Assembly (NCBI RefSeq): GCF_000424585.1
Contig: NZ_AUKE01000006.1
Location: 1 to 64,000 of the forward strand
Direction: 5' to 3'
DNA from: Butyrivibrio sp. MC2013
GTDB taxonomy: Bacteria > Bacillota > Clostridia > Lachnospirales > Lachnospiraceae
Length of the DNA stretch: 64,000 bases
Both the position numbers and the translations under genes were made by a program. The notes beneath the pieces were generated by a model. That model was not told the DNA's origin, made no database searches, and saw only the letters and a program-made list of their open reading frames with translations. The stretch's first letter is position 1; each line of letters opens with the position of its first letter. Below, piece after piece: positions 7,473 to 15,839 of this stretch.

Positions 7473-9526
7473 AACTCTCTCCGTTTTTTAATAAAAGCCT
7501 TTGGCTTTGAACCAGATAAGCTGCCACTCCTGCCGCCTGATGCCGCGTTTACGCTTCCACTTCCGATTCTCCCACCGGTGCTTACCGGCACTCTTAGTTC
7601 TTTAATAAAAGGAGATGCATAGGAGCCATATGTAAGTAATGTCAGCTTATGCCTGGCCCTGGTCATACCTACATATAGTATACGCCTGTCTTCCTCCAGG
7701 CGCCTCTCCCGGGCAGATACCTTGACAGCCCGGCCCATGGGCATGGTCTGAGGCAGGATCCCGTTACATATATCTATTATATATACATTATCATATTCCA
7801 GGCCTTTACTGCCGTGGATGGTTGATAATATCACTCCGCCACTTCTATGGTATTCGCCGGCTGTATCCTGCGCGCCACCATAACCGGGATCATCACTAGA
7901 CCTATAATGGCAGTCCCTCTTACCCTGTCCCCCATCTGCTACCAGCCTCTGGAGATATTCCAGGCGCTTCATAAATGATACAGGCTCCTGCTCCCTCTCT
8001 GCCAGGCGCTTTAGTATAAAGAGCTTGCCGGCGTCCAGTTGATTGCGGCCTATATATTCCCCGTAGCCTAGGCCGCTCTCTATAAGAGTCAATGCCTTAA
8101 GGGGGCTCATCTTTCTCATAGATATGAGCTTTACATACAGGTTCTTGATATTTACAGCCGTATATTCTGCAATATCCGGCAGAGCTGCCGCTTCTTCCGG
8201 GATTGACCTGCCGGATCTTTTGGCAGCCCTGCAGGCTCTCTCAGCCTGGTCCTTTTTTAGATAAGTGGATATCTTGTAATAGATATTCATAAAGAGGCCT
8301 GCATCCGAAGGCTCATAGGCAAATCTCATGATGCTCAGCACATCTGTGACTACTCTCCCTGTAAAGAAGCTCATATCCGTGCTCCTCATCCTGTAAGGAA
8401 TGCCCTTTCTGTCCAGAAGATCGATAAGGGGAAGTGCAGACTCATTGTCCCTATACAGTATGGCTGTTTCAGATGAATGATCCGCTTCTGACGCCACCTG
8501 ACCCGCCAGGTCCAGGAGATAGGCGTACTGATCCTCTCTCCTTCCTATAGATTTAAACTGCACAGGATTATTGGATGGTCTGTCCGTCTTCATAGTCTTG
8601 GCATGCCTTTTTTTATTATGCCTTATCAGATGATCCGCAGCAGCCACTATATGCCCGTCAGACCTGTAATTGATATCCATGACCATAGTGCTGGCACCCG
8701 TGTGATCCCTGTCAAAGGATAGTAGTGCCTCAGGATAGGCAGCCCTAAAGCCGTATATACTCTGATCCTCATCTCCCACCATAAAGAGGTTGCCCCTCTC
8801 TCCTGCCAGGAGGCTGATGATCATATGCTGGATCTTGGAGGTATCCTGAGCTTCATCCACGCATATATATGGATACTGCCTCTTGTAATGCTCAAGGAGA
8901 GATGGCACAGCCCTTAGGAGCTTATAGGCATATACCAGCTGATCGTCATAATCCATGAGCCCAGCCTGTTTCAGAGCTGCATTATAGCCCTGATATATGG
9001 GCAATATCCTGGTATTCTCTTCCTCACCCAGCTCTGTGATCTCATCTTCTGTGAGGATCATATTCTTGGCATAAGCTATGAGAGTCCTGACCGATCTGAT
9101 ATCAGTCTCAGTGGGATATTCACCCATATACTTATAGTATAGTTGGGACAAAATATTCCCGGTCCTGTCTTCGCTCCCTGCCAGTTCATAGGGTGTCTTA
9201 CCTATCTGACTCCCGTAATATGCTATGATCTTGGCACAGATACCATTAATAGTACGAAATTCCGGCACAGGTCCTGATGGGAAAAGGCTCCTGTACCTCT
9301 CAGCCATATCCCTCGTTGCAGCCACAGTATATGTCAGAGTCAGTATCCTTGAGGGATCTATCCCCTTCACAGCTATCATATAGCCCAGTCTTGTGACCAG
9401 AGTTGTAGTCTTGCCGCTTCCGGGCACCGCAAGAAGCAGTACGGGGCCGTCTACCTTAGTCACAGCCTCGTACTGCTCTTTATTTAATCTTTTGCAATAT
9501 TTTTCTGTAAATATATCGTGTGTCAT
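7469..9526 (-). CDS. UvrD/Rep/PcrA-family DNA helicase
   Basis: A superfamily 1A helicase of 685 residues. Motif I is AVPGSGKTTT (about 33-42), motif II VDEAQDTS, motif III GDEDQSIYGFRAA, motif IV INYRSD, motif V STIHGSKGLEYD and motif VI YVGMTRARHKL; the whole set is present, so the enzyme should be an active 3'-5' ATP-dependent translocase. It is slightly shorter than typical PcrA/UvrD (about 720-750) and ends in a serine/glycine-rich tail instead of the usual UvrD tail, so it may be a paralogue rather than the housekeeping PcrA. The small Sel1 gene lies 9 bases upstream. Confidence 0.9.
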   Translation of the reverse strand: MTHDIFTEKYCKRLNKEQYEAVTKVDGPVLLLAVPGSGKTTTLVTRLGYMIAVKGIDPSRILTLTYTVAATRDMAERYRSLFPSGPVPEFRTINGICAKIIAYYGSQIGKTPYELAGSEDRTGNILSQLYYKYMGEYPTETDIRSVRTLIAYAKNMILTEDEITELGEEENTRILPIYQGYNAALKQAGLMDYDDQLVYAYKLLRAVPSLLEHYKRQYPYICVDEAQDTSKIQHMIISLLAGERGNLFMVGDEDQSIYGFRAAYPEALLSFDRDHTGASTMVMDINYRSDGHIVAAADHLIRHNKKRHAKTMKTDRPSNNPVQFKSIGRREDQYAYLLDLAGQVASEADHSSETAILYRDNESALPLIDLLDRKGIPYRMRSTDMSFFTGRVVTDVLSIMRFAYEPSDAGLFMNIYYKISTYLKKDQAERACRAAKRSGRSIPEEAAALPDIAEYTAVNIKNLYVKLISMRKMSPLKALTLIESGLGYGEYIGRNQLDAGKLFILKRLAEREQEPVSFMKRLEYLQRLVADGGQGKRDCHYRSSDDPGYGGAQDTAGEYHRSGGVILSTIHGSKGLEYDNVYIIDICNGILPQTMPMGRAVKVSARERRLEEDRRILYVGMTRARHKLTLLTYGSYASPFIKELRVPVSTGGRIGSGSVNAASGGRSGSLSGSKPKAFIKKRREL

Positions 9527-9535
9527 AGCCGGCTG

Positions 9536-9739
9536 TCACTCAATCTGTTCCAGTATAGCCTCTGCCTTGATGTCACCGTGCTTTGCTGCATACCTTAGCC
9601 ACTTGGCAGCCTTCTCCAGATTCTTTTTGCCATCAAAGGTCCCTTTAAAGTAGCCTTCCCCCAGCTTCCTGGCAGCCTCTATATTTCCCCTTGCCGCTGC
9701 ATCTACAAGGTTTAAGAATTCCTGATTATCCGATAACAT
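9536..9739 (-). CDS. Small Sel1-repeat protein
   Basis: A 67-residue protein with about one and a half Sel1-like (tetratricopeptide-related) repeats: AAARGNIEAARKLGEGYFKG followed by NLEKAAKWLRYAAKHGDIKA. The start at 9739 is preferred because GGAGAG lies 4 bases upstream; the earlier ATG at 9775 has no such site. Sel1 repeats mediate protein contacts, and a protein this short could only be an adaptor. It directly precedes the helicase gene, 9 bases apart, suggesting co-transcription. No function can be assigned. Confidence 0.7.
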   Translation of the reverse strand: MLSDNQEFLNLVDAAARGNIEAARKLGEGYFKGTFDGKKNLEKAAKWLRYAAKHGDIKAEAILEQIE

Positions 9740-10179
9740 ACTTCTCTCCATTTCATAACATATATTTACAACCATGAGTGTATCAGAATAACCCTATTTC
9801 TGCCATCAAATCTTTAAATCACAATTCTTTTTTTACAATAGAAAGTATAGATGTTTGAAATAATCCATCAAAACAACTTCTGAAATATAATCGATTTCCA
9901 TTATTCCAAAGATAAATAAATTGACATATTTAACCGAGATAAAACATAGACATAAGCTCGCTGTTTAATTTTCGCTTTGGAGGATTATTTCACATTATAT
10001 CTACATGAATAATAAACATACCATTTATACTTTTGGCAATCTTTCTGCAATTATATCCATAGTCATCAAAATAAATACACGACATAAATATAAAACTGTT
10101 AGAAACGACTAGTATTAACATACTTATCAGTTAACTCGTATAGTTAGAATCCATTCATGAATTTTGGAGGTAACAGGAA
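9740..10179. other. AT-rich divergent intergenic region
   Basis: 440 bases with no supported gene separate the leftward Sel1/helicase genes from the rightward zinc-ribbon genes. It is strongly AT-rich. A TTGACA at 9921-9926 is a possible -35 box but only a weak -10 follows. TATAGT/TAGAAT motifs lie near 10138-10150, about 30-40 bases ahead of the gene at 10180. I see no RNA gene or repeat. Confidence 0.4.
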
Positions 10180-11541
10180 ATGTCTTTAATTAATTGCCCT
10201 GAATGTGGAAAAGAAGTATCTGATACAGTGTACTATTGCCCTCATTGCGGATACCCAATCAAAAATAATAAAGCTAATAAAAAAAAGATACCGATTATTA
10301 AGATTTGTATTATTGGGGGAATCATTATTGTTTGTATTATTGCAGCTAGCATTATCATGATTCTTAATAAGTTATCACCAGAAGAGCAGAGTGCAGTCAA
10401 TCGTGTAGAAGCAACAATAGCCGAAATAGGAAATGTAACACTTGAAAGTGAAGCAAAAATAACAAAAGCCGAAGATCTATATGAAGAACTAAGCGATCGG
10501 TGCAAAAAACATATCAAAACACACGATACCATTATAACTGCACGGAATGAATATAACAGCTTAATGGCAAATGAGACCATTAAACTAATAGATGAAATCG
10601 GCAAAGTTCGTGAAGACAGCCAAAAAAAGATCGACGCTGCACAGTTTTCGTATGATAGTCTTACCGATGAACAAAAGAAGCTAGTTACTAATGCTAACGT
10701 TATATCTGAATCATATGATGAATTATCAGAATTACGTGTGAAAAAAGTAGAAAGTCTTATTTCAAATATTGGCACTGTGACAACTGACTCAAAAAACAAA
10801 ATAGATAGGGCACAAAAAGCATACAATAAACTTTCAGATGAAGATGCACAAAAAGTATCAAATAAAAGTACTCTTACAGCAGCAGCCGAAGAATTTGCAT
10901 CTGTTACAGTGGAGGCTGCTATAACTGCCATAAACAATATTGGCGATGTTAAACTTGGCAGCGAAGAAAAAATCAAAAATGCAAGATCAGCATATAATTC
11001 TGTTCCAAGTAACCAAAAATCCGAAGTAAAGAATTATAACAACCTCAAGGATGCTGAAACATTATTTTCCAAACTCCAGAAAGAAGAGGAAGATCGAAAA
11101 AAGATCATCAATCCAGGCGATACATTTAGCACAAACAAATGGGAGATAACGTATAAAAAGACAAACATCAGTGCAAAACTGTTACCCAATAGCACAAGTG
11201 GTTATTATTTGTATTACCACACCAACGACGATAATGAAACATTTATAGATATGGTATTTCAGATCAAAAACATAGACGTTGATATATTAGGTGTTGATGA
11301 TTTAGTAAAGGATTGCCGTATAGAATACAACGGAGCAACATTATCTAAAGGATGCGGATTATATACAAGTAGCGGGAGCGACATTGATAAAGTTTATACT
11401 TGGGATGGGCTAGGTGCTTTAGAAAGCATTACTCTTCATGCAGCAATTACTATGCCACGAGAAATACAAACAAATAACAAGCCGATTACAGTACGTTGTA
11501 ATATCGCAGGAGAAGAGAAGATTATAATCATAAGAGAGTGA
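10180..11541 (+). CDS. Zinc-ribbon membrane protein with four 57-residue repeats
   Basis: A 453-residue protein. C6-x2-C9 and C20-x2-C23 form an N-terminal zinc ribbon, followed by a membrane span (about 37-62). Four helical repeats follow, with an IG dipeptide at 83-84, 140-141, 197-198 and 254-255, exactly 57 residues apart. A C-terminal beta-rich domain of about 145 residues begins near 310 (NPGDTFSTNKWEITYKKTN) and resembles the DUF4352-like modules of surface proteins. The predicted layout is a cytoplasmic ribbon with the repeats and final domain outside. GGAGG lies 9 bases before the ATG. It is followed after 40 bases by a second ribbon protein. AT-rich coding unlike the flanks suggests recent transfer. 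Function unknown. Confidence 0.75.
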   Translation: MSLINCPECGKEVSDTVYYCPHCGYPIKNNKANKKKIPIIKICIIGGIIIVCIIAASIIMILNKLSPEEQSAVNRVEATIAEIGNVTLESEAKITKAEDLYEELSDRCKKHIKTHDTIITARNEYNSLMANETIKLIDEIGKVREDSQKKIDAAQFSYDSLTDEQKKLVTNANVISESYDELSELRVKKVESLISNIGTVTTDSKNKIDRAQKAYNKLSDEDAQKVSNKSTLTAAAEEFASVTVEAAITAINNIGDVKLGSEEKIKNARSAYNSVPSNQKSEVKNYNNLKDAETLFSKLQKEEEDRKKIINPGDTFSTNKWEITYKKTNISAKLLPNSTSGYYLYYHTNDDNETFIDMVFQIKNIDVDILGVDDLVKDCRIEYNGATLSKGCGLYTSSGSDIDKVYTWDGLGALESITLHAAITMPREIQTNNKPITVRCNIAGEEKIIIIRE

Positions 11542-11581
11542 ACAAATGATTTATAATAGCATCTCCATAAGGAGGCGGGAT

Positions 11582-12400
11582 ATGGCCTTAATCAAATGTC
11601 CTCATTGCGGAGAAATAATATCCGATGCAGCAAATATTTGTCCTCACTGCAAATCGAATATCATAAATAAAAAGAGAAAAATCTCGTATATTATTATAGC
11701 GGGACTTGTTTTTACAATAGTCCTTAGTGTTATGGTTGCTTCTTACATACATCAAAAGAGAAAAATAGAAGCAGAGCGTCAAGAACATATTTCTGATGAA
11801 CTCGCAAAGATAGAGGAGTTATTTTTAGAATCAGATTATACAGAAATTGAAAAGTGCCTAATCAATCTTGAAATTAACCAATACGATACTACCGATTTAA
11901 GAAATGAACTGCTAACCCAAAGACTCCTTAAACAAATAGACGACTTATACGATAATGCAGATTTTGAAAAAATTGAAGAATGCTTAAAGCAATTAGAGTC
12001 CATTCAATATGACACTGCCGAAATGCGGGAAATACTCGAATATGATAAGAGCATATATCCAACATGTGCCGAATATTATAAATGTCTGCAGGAAACATAT
12101 GAGACCCTACATAAAAGAACATACTCCTCTATTACAACGACAATAAAAAAATTACAACACGAGACTGACAACTTAAAATCATTAAAAATAGATCAACGAT
12201 CAAAACTCGGACTGTGGTTGAACACATATAGAAAAAGTAGTGACTTTGTTGCTTGTGATATGGTAATGTTCGGCAACAATGGCTATGTATATATGATTGA
12301 AGATGATAGTTTTACGGATTGGATCTATGCAGATACAATCTCAATTATGTTACAAGATCTAGTTGGTAATAAATATGCGTTTCCTATAGCTTTACATTAA
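11582..12400 (+). CDS. Zinc-ribbon membrane protein, second of tandem pair
   Basis: A 272-residue protein starting at the ATG at 11582, six bases after AAGGAGG; an earlier ATG at 11546 lacks a ribosome site. The opening, with C6/C9 and C20/C23, is closely similar to the preceding protein. One membrane span lies at about 34-55. Two helical repeats follow, each with an IEKCL/IEECL core and a QYDT element, roughly 40 residues apart. The last 90 residues include a DFVACDMVMFGNNGYVY segment unlike the neighbour. The shared head with different bodies suggests two subunits of one membrane assembly (inference). Function unknown. Confidence 0.7.
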   Translation: MALIKCPHCGEIISDAANICPHCKSNIINKKRKISYIIIAGLVFTIVLSVMVASYIHQKRKIEAERQEHISDELAKIEELFLESDYTEIEKCLINLEINQYDTTDLRNELLTQRLLKQIDDLYDNADFEKIEECLKQLESIQYDTAEMREILEYDKSIYPTCAEYYKCLQETYETLHKRTYSSITTTIKKLQHETDNLKSLKIDQRSKLGLWLNTYRKSSDFVACDMVMFGNNGYVYMIEDDSFTDWIYADTISIMLQDLVGNKYAFPIALH

Positions 12401-12447
12401 TATATCAATCGCTTTATAACACTATATAGCATAGTATATAGAAAACG

Positions 12448-12492
12448 CGGCCAAAGCCACCCCTCGAATAGCAGATGGGATAGCTTTGGCCG
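12448..12492 (-). terminator. Hairpin at the end of the nrdGD operon
   Basis: CGGCCAAAGC (12448-12457) pairs perfectly with GCTTTGGCCG (12483-12492). On the minus strand it is followed by GCGTTTTC, a weak T-run. It lies between the converging zinc-ribbon and nrdD genes and may serve both. Confidence 0.6.
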
Positions 12493-12507
12493 TTCGACAA
12501 TGCCCCC

Positions 12508-15018
12508 TCAGGATGCCTGGTCGATGAATCTGAGGACTTCGCCAAAGTCCTTGATGACCTTCTCTTCATCGCCGCTGGCTACTACTATGGCAGGAGCTGA
12601 CATGATGCCATATTTCATGGCCATGTCGCGGCCTGTACCCTCTTCTGCCGTAAGGACTGTATAGTCGATACCCTTCTTATCAAGGGCAGTCTTTGCCATC
12701 CTGCACTTAGGGCACTCACTGGTGGTCAGGAGCATGATGCTCAGTCTCTCTGATACAAAGGGTGCATTGGCAGATGCTACAAAGTTCTCTCCGGCAACAG
12801 CTTTTTCTGTCTCAGCATGACTTTCATCCTGGCTCTTATTAGTTTGTGCAGTATTCATAGCTTCTGCTTCTGACTTTGAGAGCATCACCTTCATATTGTA
12901 GGTGCGTCTGTCTTCAAATTCCTGACTCTTACCTGCATTCCAGTTGCTGACAGGACGATAGTAGCCTGTGATCCTGGAGTAGATCTCTACCTTCTTGCCG
13001 CATACAGGACACTCAGTAGCTTCTCCTACGATATATCCGTGGTCTTCGCAGATAGAATAGGTAGGTGACAGGGTAAAGTAAGGAAGCTTGTAGTTCTCAG
13101 CTATAGTCCTTACTACTTTTGCAGCCTGCTTCCAGTCGGGCAGTCTCTCACCCAGGAAGGTGTGGAATACTGTTCCGCTGGTGTACTTGGTCTGAAGATC
13201 ATCCTCTTTGTCCAGAGCATCAAATATATCATCCACAGAGCCTACAGGCAGATGTGATGAATTGGTATAGTAAGGTGTCTCGCCGCTTACGCCTGCTGTG
13301 ATGATGTCAGGATAGTTTTTCCTGTCCATACGAGCCAGGGTGTAGCAGGTAGACTCAGCAGGAGTAGCCTCCAGATTAAAGAGGCATCCATACTCTTCCT
13401 GGTAATCAGAGAGCTTGTTTCTCATGAAATCAAGCACCTTGCCTGCCCACTTAAGAGCCTTGTCATGGGTGAGATCCTCGCGAATCCATGCTGCATTGAG
13501 ACAGGTCTCATTCATACCTACCAGACCTATGGTGGAGAAATGATTCTTAAAACCGGCCTTGAGATATACCCTGGTATAAGGATAAGCGCCCTTATTCAGA
13601 TACTGGGTGACCACTCTTCTCTTGATATCCAGGGATCTGGCAGCGATGTTCATGGCATATTCCAGTTCCTTAAAGAAGGCATCCTCATCTGCAGACACAT
13701 ATGCGATATGAGGCAGGTTGATGGTCACTACGCCGATGGAACCGGTATTCTCGCCTGCGCCAAAGTTACCGCCGTTTTGCTTTCTCAGCTCTCTAAGATC
13801 CAGACGCAGTCTGCAGCACATGGATCTGACATCAGAGGGCTTCATGTCTGAATTGATATAATTTGAAAAATAAGGTGTACCATATTTTGCAGCCATCTCA
13901 AAGAGGAGACGGTTATTCTCTGTATCTGACCAGTCAAAATCACGTGTGATGGAATATGTAGGGATAGGATACTGGAAGCCGCGTCCATTGGCATCACCTG
14001 CGATCATTACCTCCAGGAATGCCTTGTTGATCATATCCATTTCCTTTTTGCAGTCGCCGTAGGTAAAGTCCTGCTCCTTGCCGCCCACGATAGCATGCTG
14101 CATAGCCATATCTTCAGGCACAGTCCAGTCCAGAGTGATATTGGAGAAAGGACACTGGCTGCCCCATCTGCTGGATACATTTGCGCCGAATACAAAGGAC
14201 TGCATGCACTGCTTTACTTCTTCATAGGACATATTATCCACTTTGACAAAGGGAGCCAGATATGTGTCAAAGGAGGATACCGCCTGAGCTCCTGCCCATT
14301 CATTCTGCATGATGCCCAGGAAATTGACCAGCTGCATAACAGCTGTGGACAGATGGGAAGCTGGCGCAGAAGCTATCTTATTGGCTACGCCGCCAAGGCC
14401 GTTAAGTAAGAGGTCCTTAAGTGACCAGCCTGCACAATAGCCTGCTGCCATACCCATATCATGGATATAGATCTCGCCGCAGCCGCCGTCGACCTGGCAG
14501 AGAGACCTGATCTCGCCGTCATATATATTCTCCCACCACATCTTGGTGATAGCCTCAGACTCAGCCAGGATAGCTGCGCCCATGGTACCGCCTGCTGTGG
14601 AAGCGTTCTGATTCTTGATGATATCCATTGCCTGGCAGGGATCTTCATTATCCTCTTCGGAAGCCGCACCAAGGGATCCGTCTACCATGCCTACAGCAAA
14701 GTTCTTGACCTCTTTACTGATGCCTCTGATGATCTTGTGGTTCTGTCTGTAGAGAATGAAGGCTCTTGCTGCTGTATAATAACCATTCTTCATAAGCGCA
14801 GCTTCTGCGGCGTCCTGAGCCTGCTCTACGCTTACGCGCTGGTCCTTGTCTGCATAGTTTACATAGAGGTCTACAACCGCATTACCGGTGAGAGTCTTTA
14901 AGTCCTTCTCTGAATAGTCCTCCTTGACCGCATCCAGAGCCTTGCTCATAGCGGATGTGATCTTCTCTTCATCAAATTTCTGCTCCGTTCCATCACGTTT
15001 GATAATAGTGTTTATCAT
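12508..15018 (-). CDS. nrdD: Anaerobic (class III) ribonucleoside-triphosphate reductase with fused glutaredoxin-like domain
   Basis: An 836-residue enzyme that reduces ribonucleotides to deoxyribonucleotides without oxygen using a glycyl radical. Residues 1-95 are an ATP-cone (allosteric) domain; the large middle is the NrdD barrel (GSIGVVTINLPHIAYVS, SMCCRLRLDL). The C-terminal zinc site has CEDHGY and CPVCGKK. The glycyl-radical loop is SRITGYYRPV with the likely radical glycine at about 685. After a low-complexity linker, residues 756-836 form a thioredoxin-fold domain with CPKC at 769-772 and a cis-proline-like SAPAI; this is an addition to most NrdD. The ATG at 15018 follows GGGGAGGAAG; the ATG at 15051 has no ribosome site. 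It lies downstream of nrdG. Confidence 0.95.
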   Translation of the reverse strand: MINTIIKRDGTEQKFDEEKITSAMSKALDAVKEDYSEKDLKTLTGNAVVDLYVNYADKDQRVSVEQAQDAAEAALMKNGYYTAARAFILYRQNHKIIRGISKEVKNFAVGMVDGSLGAASEEDNEDPCQAMDIIKNQNASTAGGTMGAAILAESEAITKMWWENIYDGEIRSLCQVDGGCGEIYIHDMGMAAGYCAGWSLKDLLLNGLGGVANKIASAPASHLSTAVMQLVNFLGIMQNEWAGAQAVSSFDTYLAPFVKVDNMSYEEVKQCMQSFVFGANVSSRWGSQCPFSNITLDWTVPEDMAMQHAIVGGKEQDFTYGDCKKEMDMINKAFLEVMIAGDANGRGFQYPIPTYSITRDFDWSDTENNRLLFEMAAKYGTPYFSNYINSDMKPSDVRSMCCRLRLDLRELRKQNGGNFGAGENTGSIGVVTINLPHIAYVSADEDAFFKELEYAMNIAARSLDIKRRVVTQYLNKGAYPYTRVYLKAGFKNHFSTIGLVGMNETCLNAAWIREDLTHDKALKWAGKVLDFMRNKLSDYQEEYGCLFNLEATPAESTCYTLARMDRKNYPDIITAGVSGETPYYTNSSHLPVGSVDDIFDALDKEDDLQTKYTSGTVFHTFLGERLPDWKQAAKVVRTIAENYKLPYFTLSPTYSICEDHGYIVGEATECPVCGKKVEIYSRITGYYRPVSNWNAGKSQEFEDRRTYNMKVMLSKSEAEAMNTAQTNKSQDESHAETEKAVAGENFVASANAPFVSERLSIMLLTTSECPKCRMAKTALDKKGIDYTVLTAEEGTGRDMAMKYGIMSAPAIVVASGDEEKVIKDFGEVLRFIDQAS

Positions 15019-15131
15019 GGCTTCCTCCCCTGATATATGTTCATGTGACATTAATTCTTGCAGAATACAAGTAACTCAGAAAAACTTTTATTGCTATGGA
15101 AAAGCTGATTACGCATCACTGCGCATAGATC

Positions 15132-15632
15132 TTAGTCAGGATCATATAAGCAAACTCTGCCGGATGCCTTTCTGCAGCAATCGAGGTCTATAAGCCTCTG
15201 ATTGCTGCTCCCCCTGTAAAGGCACTCCTCAGATTTGAGCTCCTCTCTAAAAGGGCCGTCTACCAAAACGTCCACTTCATTTAAGAGCTCCAGCGCCCCC
15301 CCAGGCGCTATCCCCGCTAATATGTCCTCGTATGTAAAGCCTGTGTAGCACCATACGTTTAGCCCATGTTCATGGCAAAATCTCGCAATTGCCGCAGCTG
15401 CAGCCGGTTGATAAAAAGGATCTCCTCCCGAGAGTGTCACACCGTCCAAATGTCCGGCGCTTTCTATCATTGAACAAATACTCTCCGGATCTGTCACACT
15501 CCCCCCATTCATATCCCAAGTCTCCGGGTTGTGACAGCCGCGGCACCCATGAAGGCAGCCCTGGAAAAAGACGACAAAGCGTATTCCCGGGCCGTTAACC
15601 AATGAGTGCTTTATTGTTCCTGCGATTCTCAT
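15132..15632 (-). CDS. nrdG: Anaerobic ribonucleotide reductase activating protein (radical SAM)
   Basis: This radical-SAM enzyme uses its [4Fe-4S] cluster and S-adenosylmethionine to put the glycyl radical on NrdD. The cluster motif is CLHGCRGC (CxxxCxxC) within the sequence QGCLHGCRGCHNPETWD, and VTLSGGDPFYQ is the SAM-binding GGE-like element. Length of about 166 residues is normal for NrdG. I place the start at the ATG at 15632 (MRIAGTIKHS); a TTG six codons earlier is possible, and neither has a strong ribosome site. It is first in the operon, 113 bases ahead of nrdD, and preceded by a NrdR-like site. Confidence 0.93.
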   Translation of the reverse strand: MRIAGTIKHSLVNGPGIRFVVFFQGCLHGCRGCHNPETWDMNGGSVTDPESICSMIESAGHLDGVTLSGGDPFYQPAAAAAIARFCHEHGLNVWCYTGFTYEDILAGIAPGGALELLNEVDVLVDGPFREELKSEECLYRGSSNQRLIDLDCCRKASGRVCLYDPD

Positions 15633-15644
15633 AAGCGCATTATA

Positions 15645-15692
15645 ACACAAGATATAGTAGCATTGCTATATTATCTCAACAAAATATAGTAT
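15645..15692 (-). promoter_or_regulatory. Pair of NrdR-box-like sites at the nrdGD promoter
   Basis: ACACAAGATATAGTAG (15645-15660) matches the published NrdR consensus (acaCwAtATaTwGtgt) at 13 of 16 positions, and CAACAAAATATAGTAT (15677-15692) at 12 of 16. Their starts are 32 bp apart, the three-turn spacing typical of NrdR operators. A promoter, TTGAGA-17-TATATC on the minus strand, overlaps the pair. No nrdR gene is in the window. Confidence 0.65.
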
Positions 15693-15740
15693 AAATAATA
15701 TACAAATTTTCGTGCGAAATATTGATAATCATTCCTATTG

Positions 15741-15790
15741 AAAAAGTCCAAAGGCACACCGCTGCTAGGCGGAAAGCCTTTGGACTTTTT
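15741..15790. terminator. Bidirectional terminator after the beta-glucosidase
   Basis: AAAAAGTCCAAAGGC (15741-15755) pairs perfectly with GCCTTTGGACTTTTT (15776-15790), enclosing a second small hairpin CCGC/GCGG. The A and T runs suit both strands; it lies past the stop of the gene at 15840. Confidence 0.85.
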
Positions 15791-15839
15791 ATGTGTTTTT
15801 TTATTCAAATAGTAGATGTATACAATGTATGCTGTCCTA

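Noticed and set aside
10242..10976. Long open frame opposite the zinc-ribbon gene
   Set aside because: It is antisense to the clear repeat-containing gene, is serine-rich from the reverse complement of its AT-rich codons, and has no homologous features.
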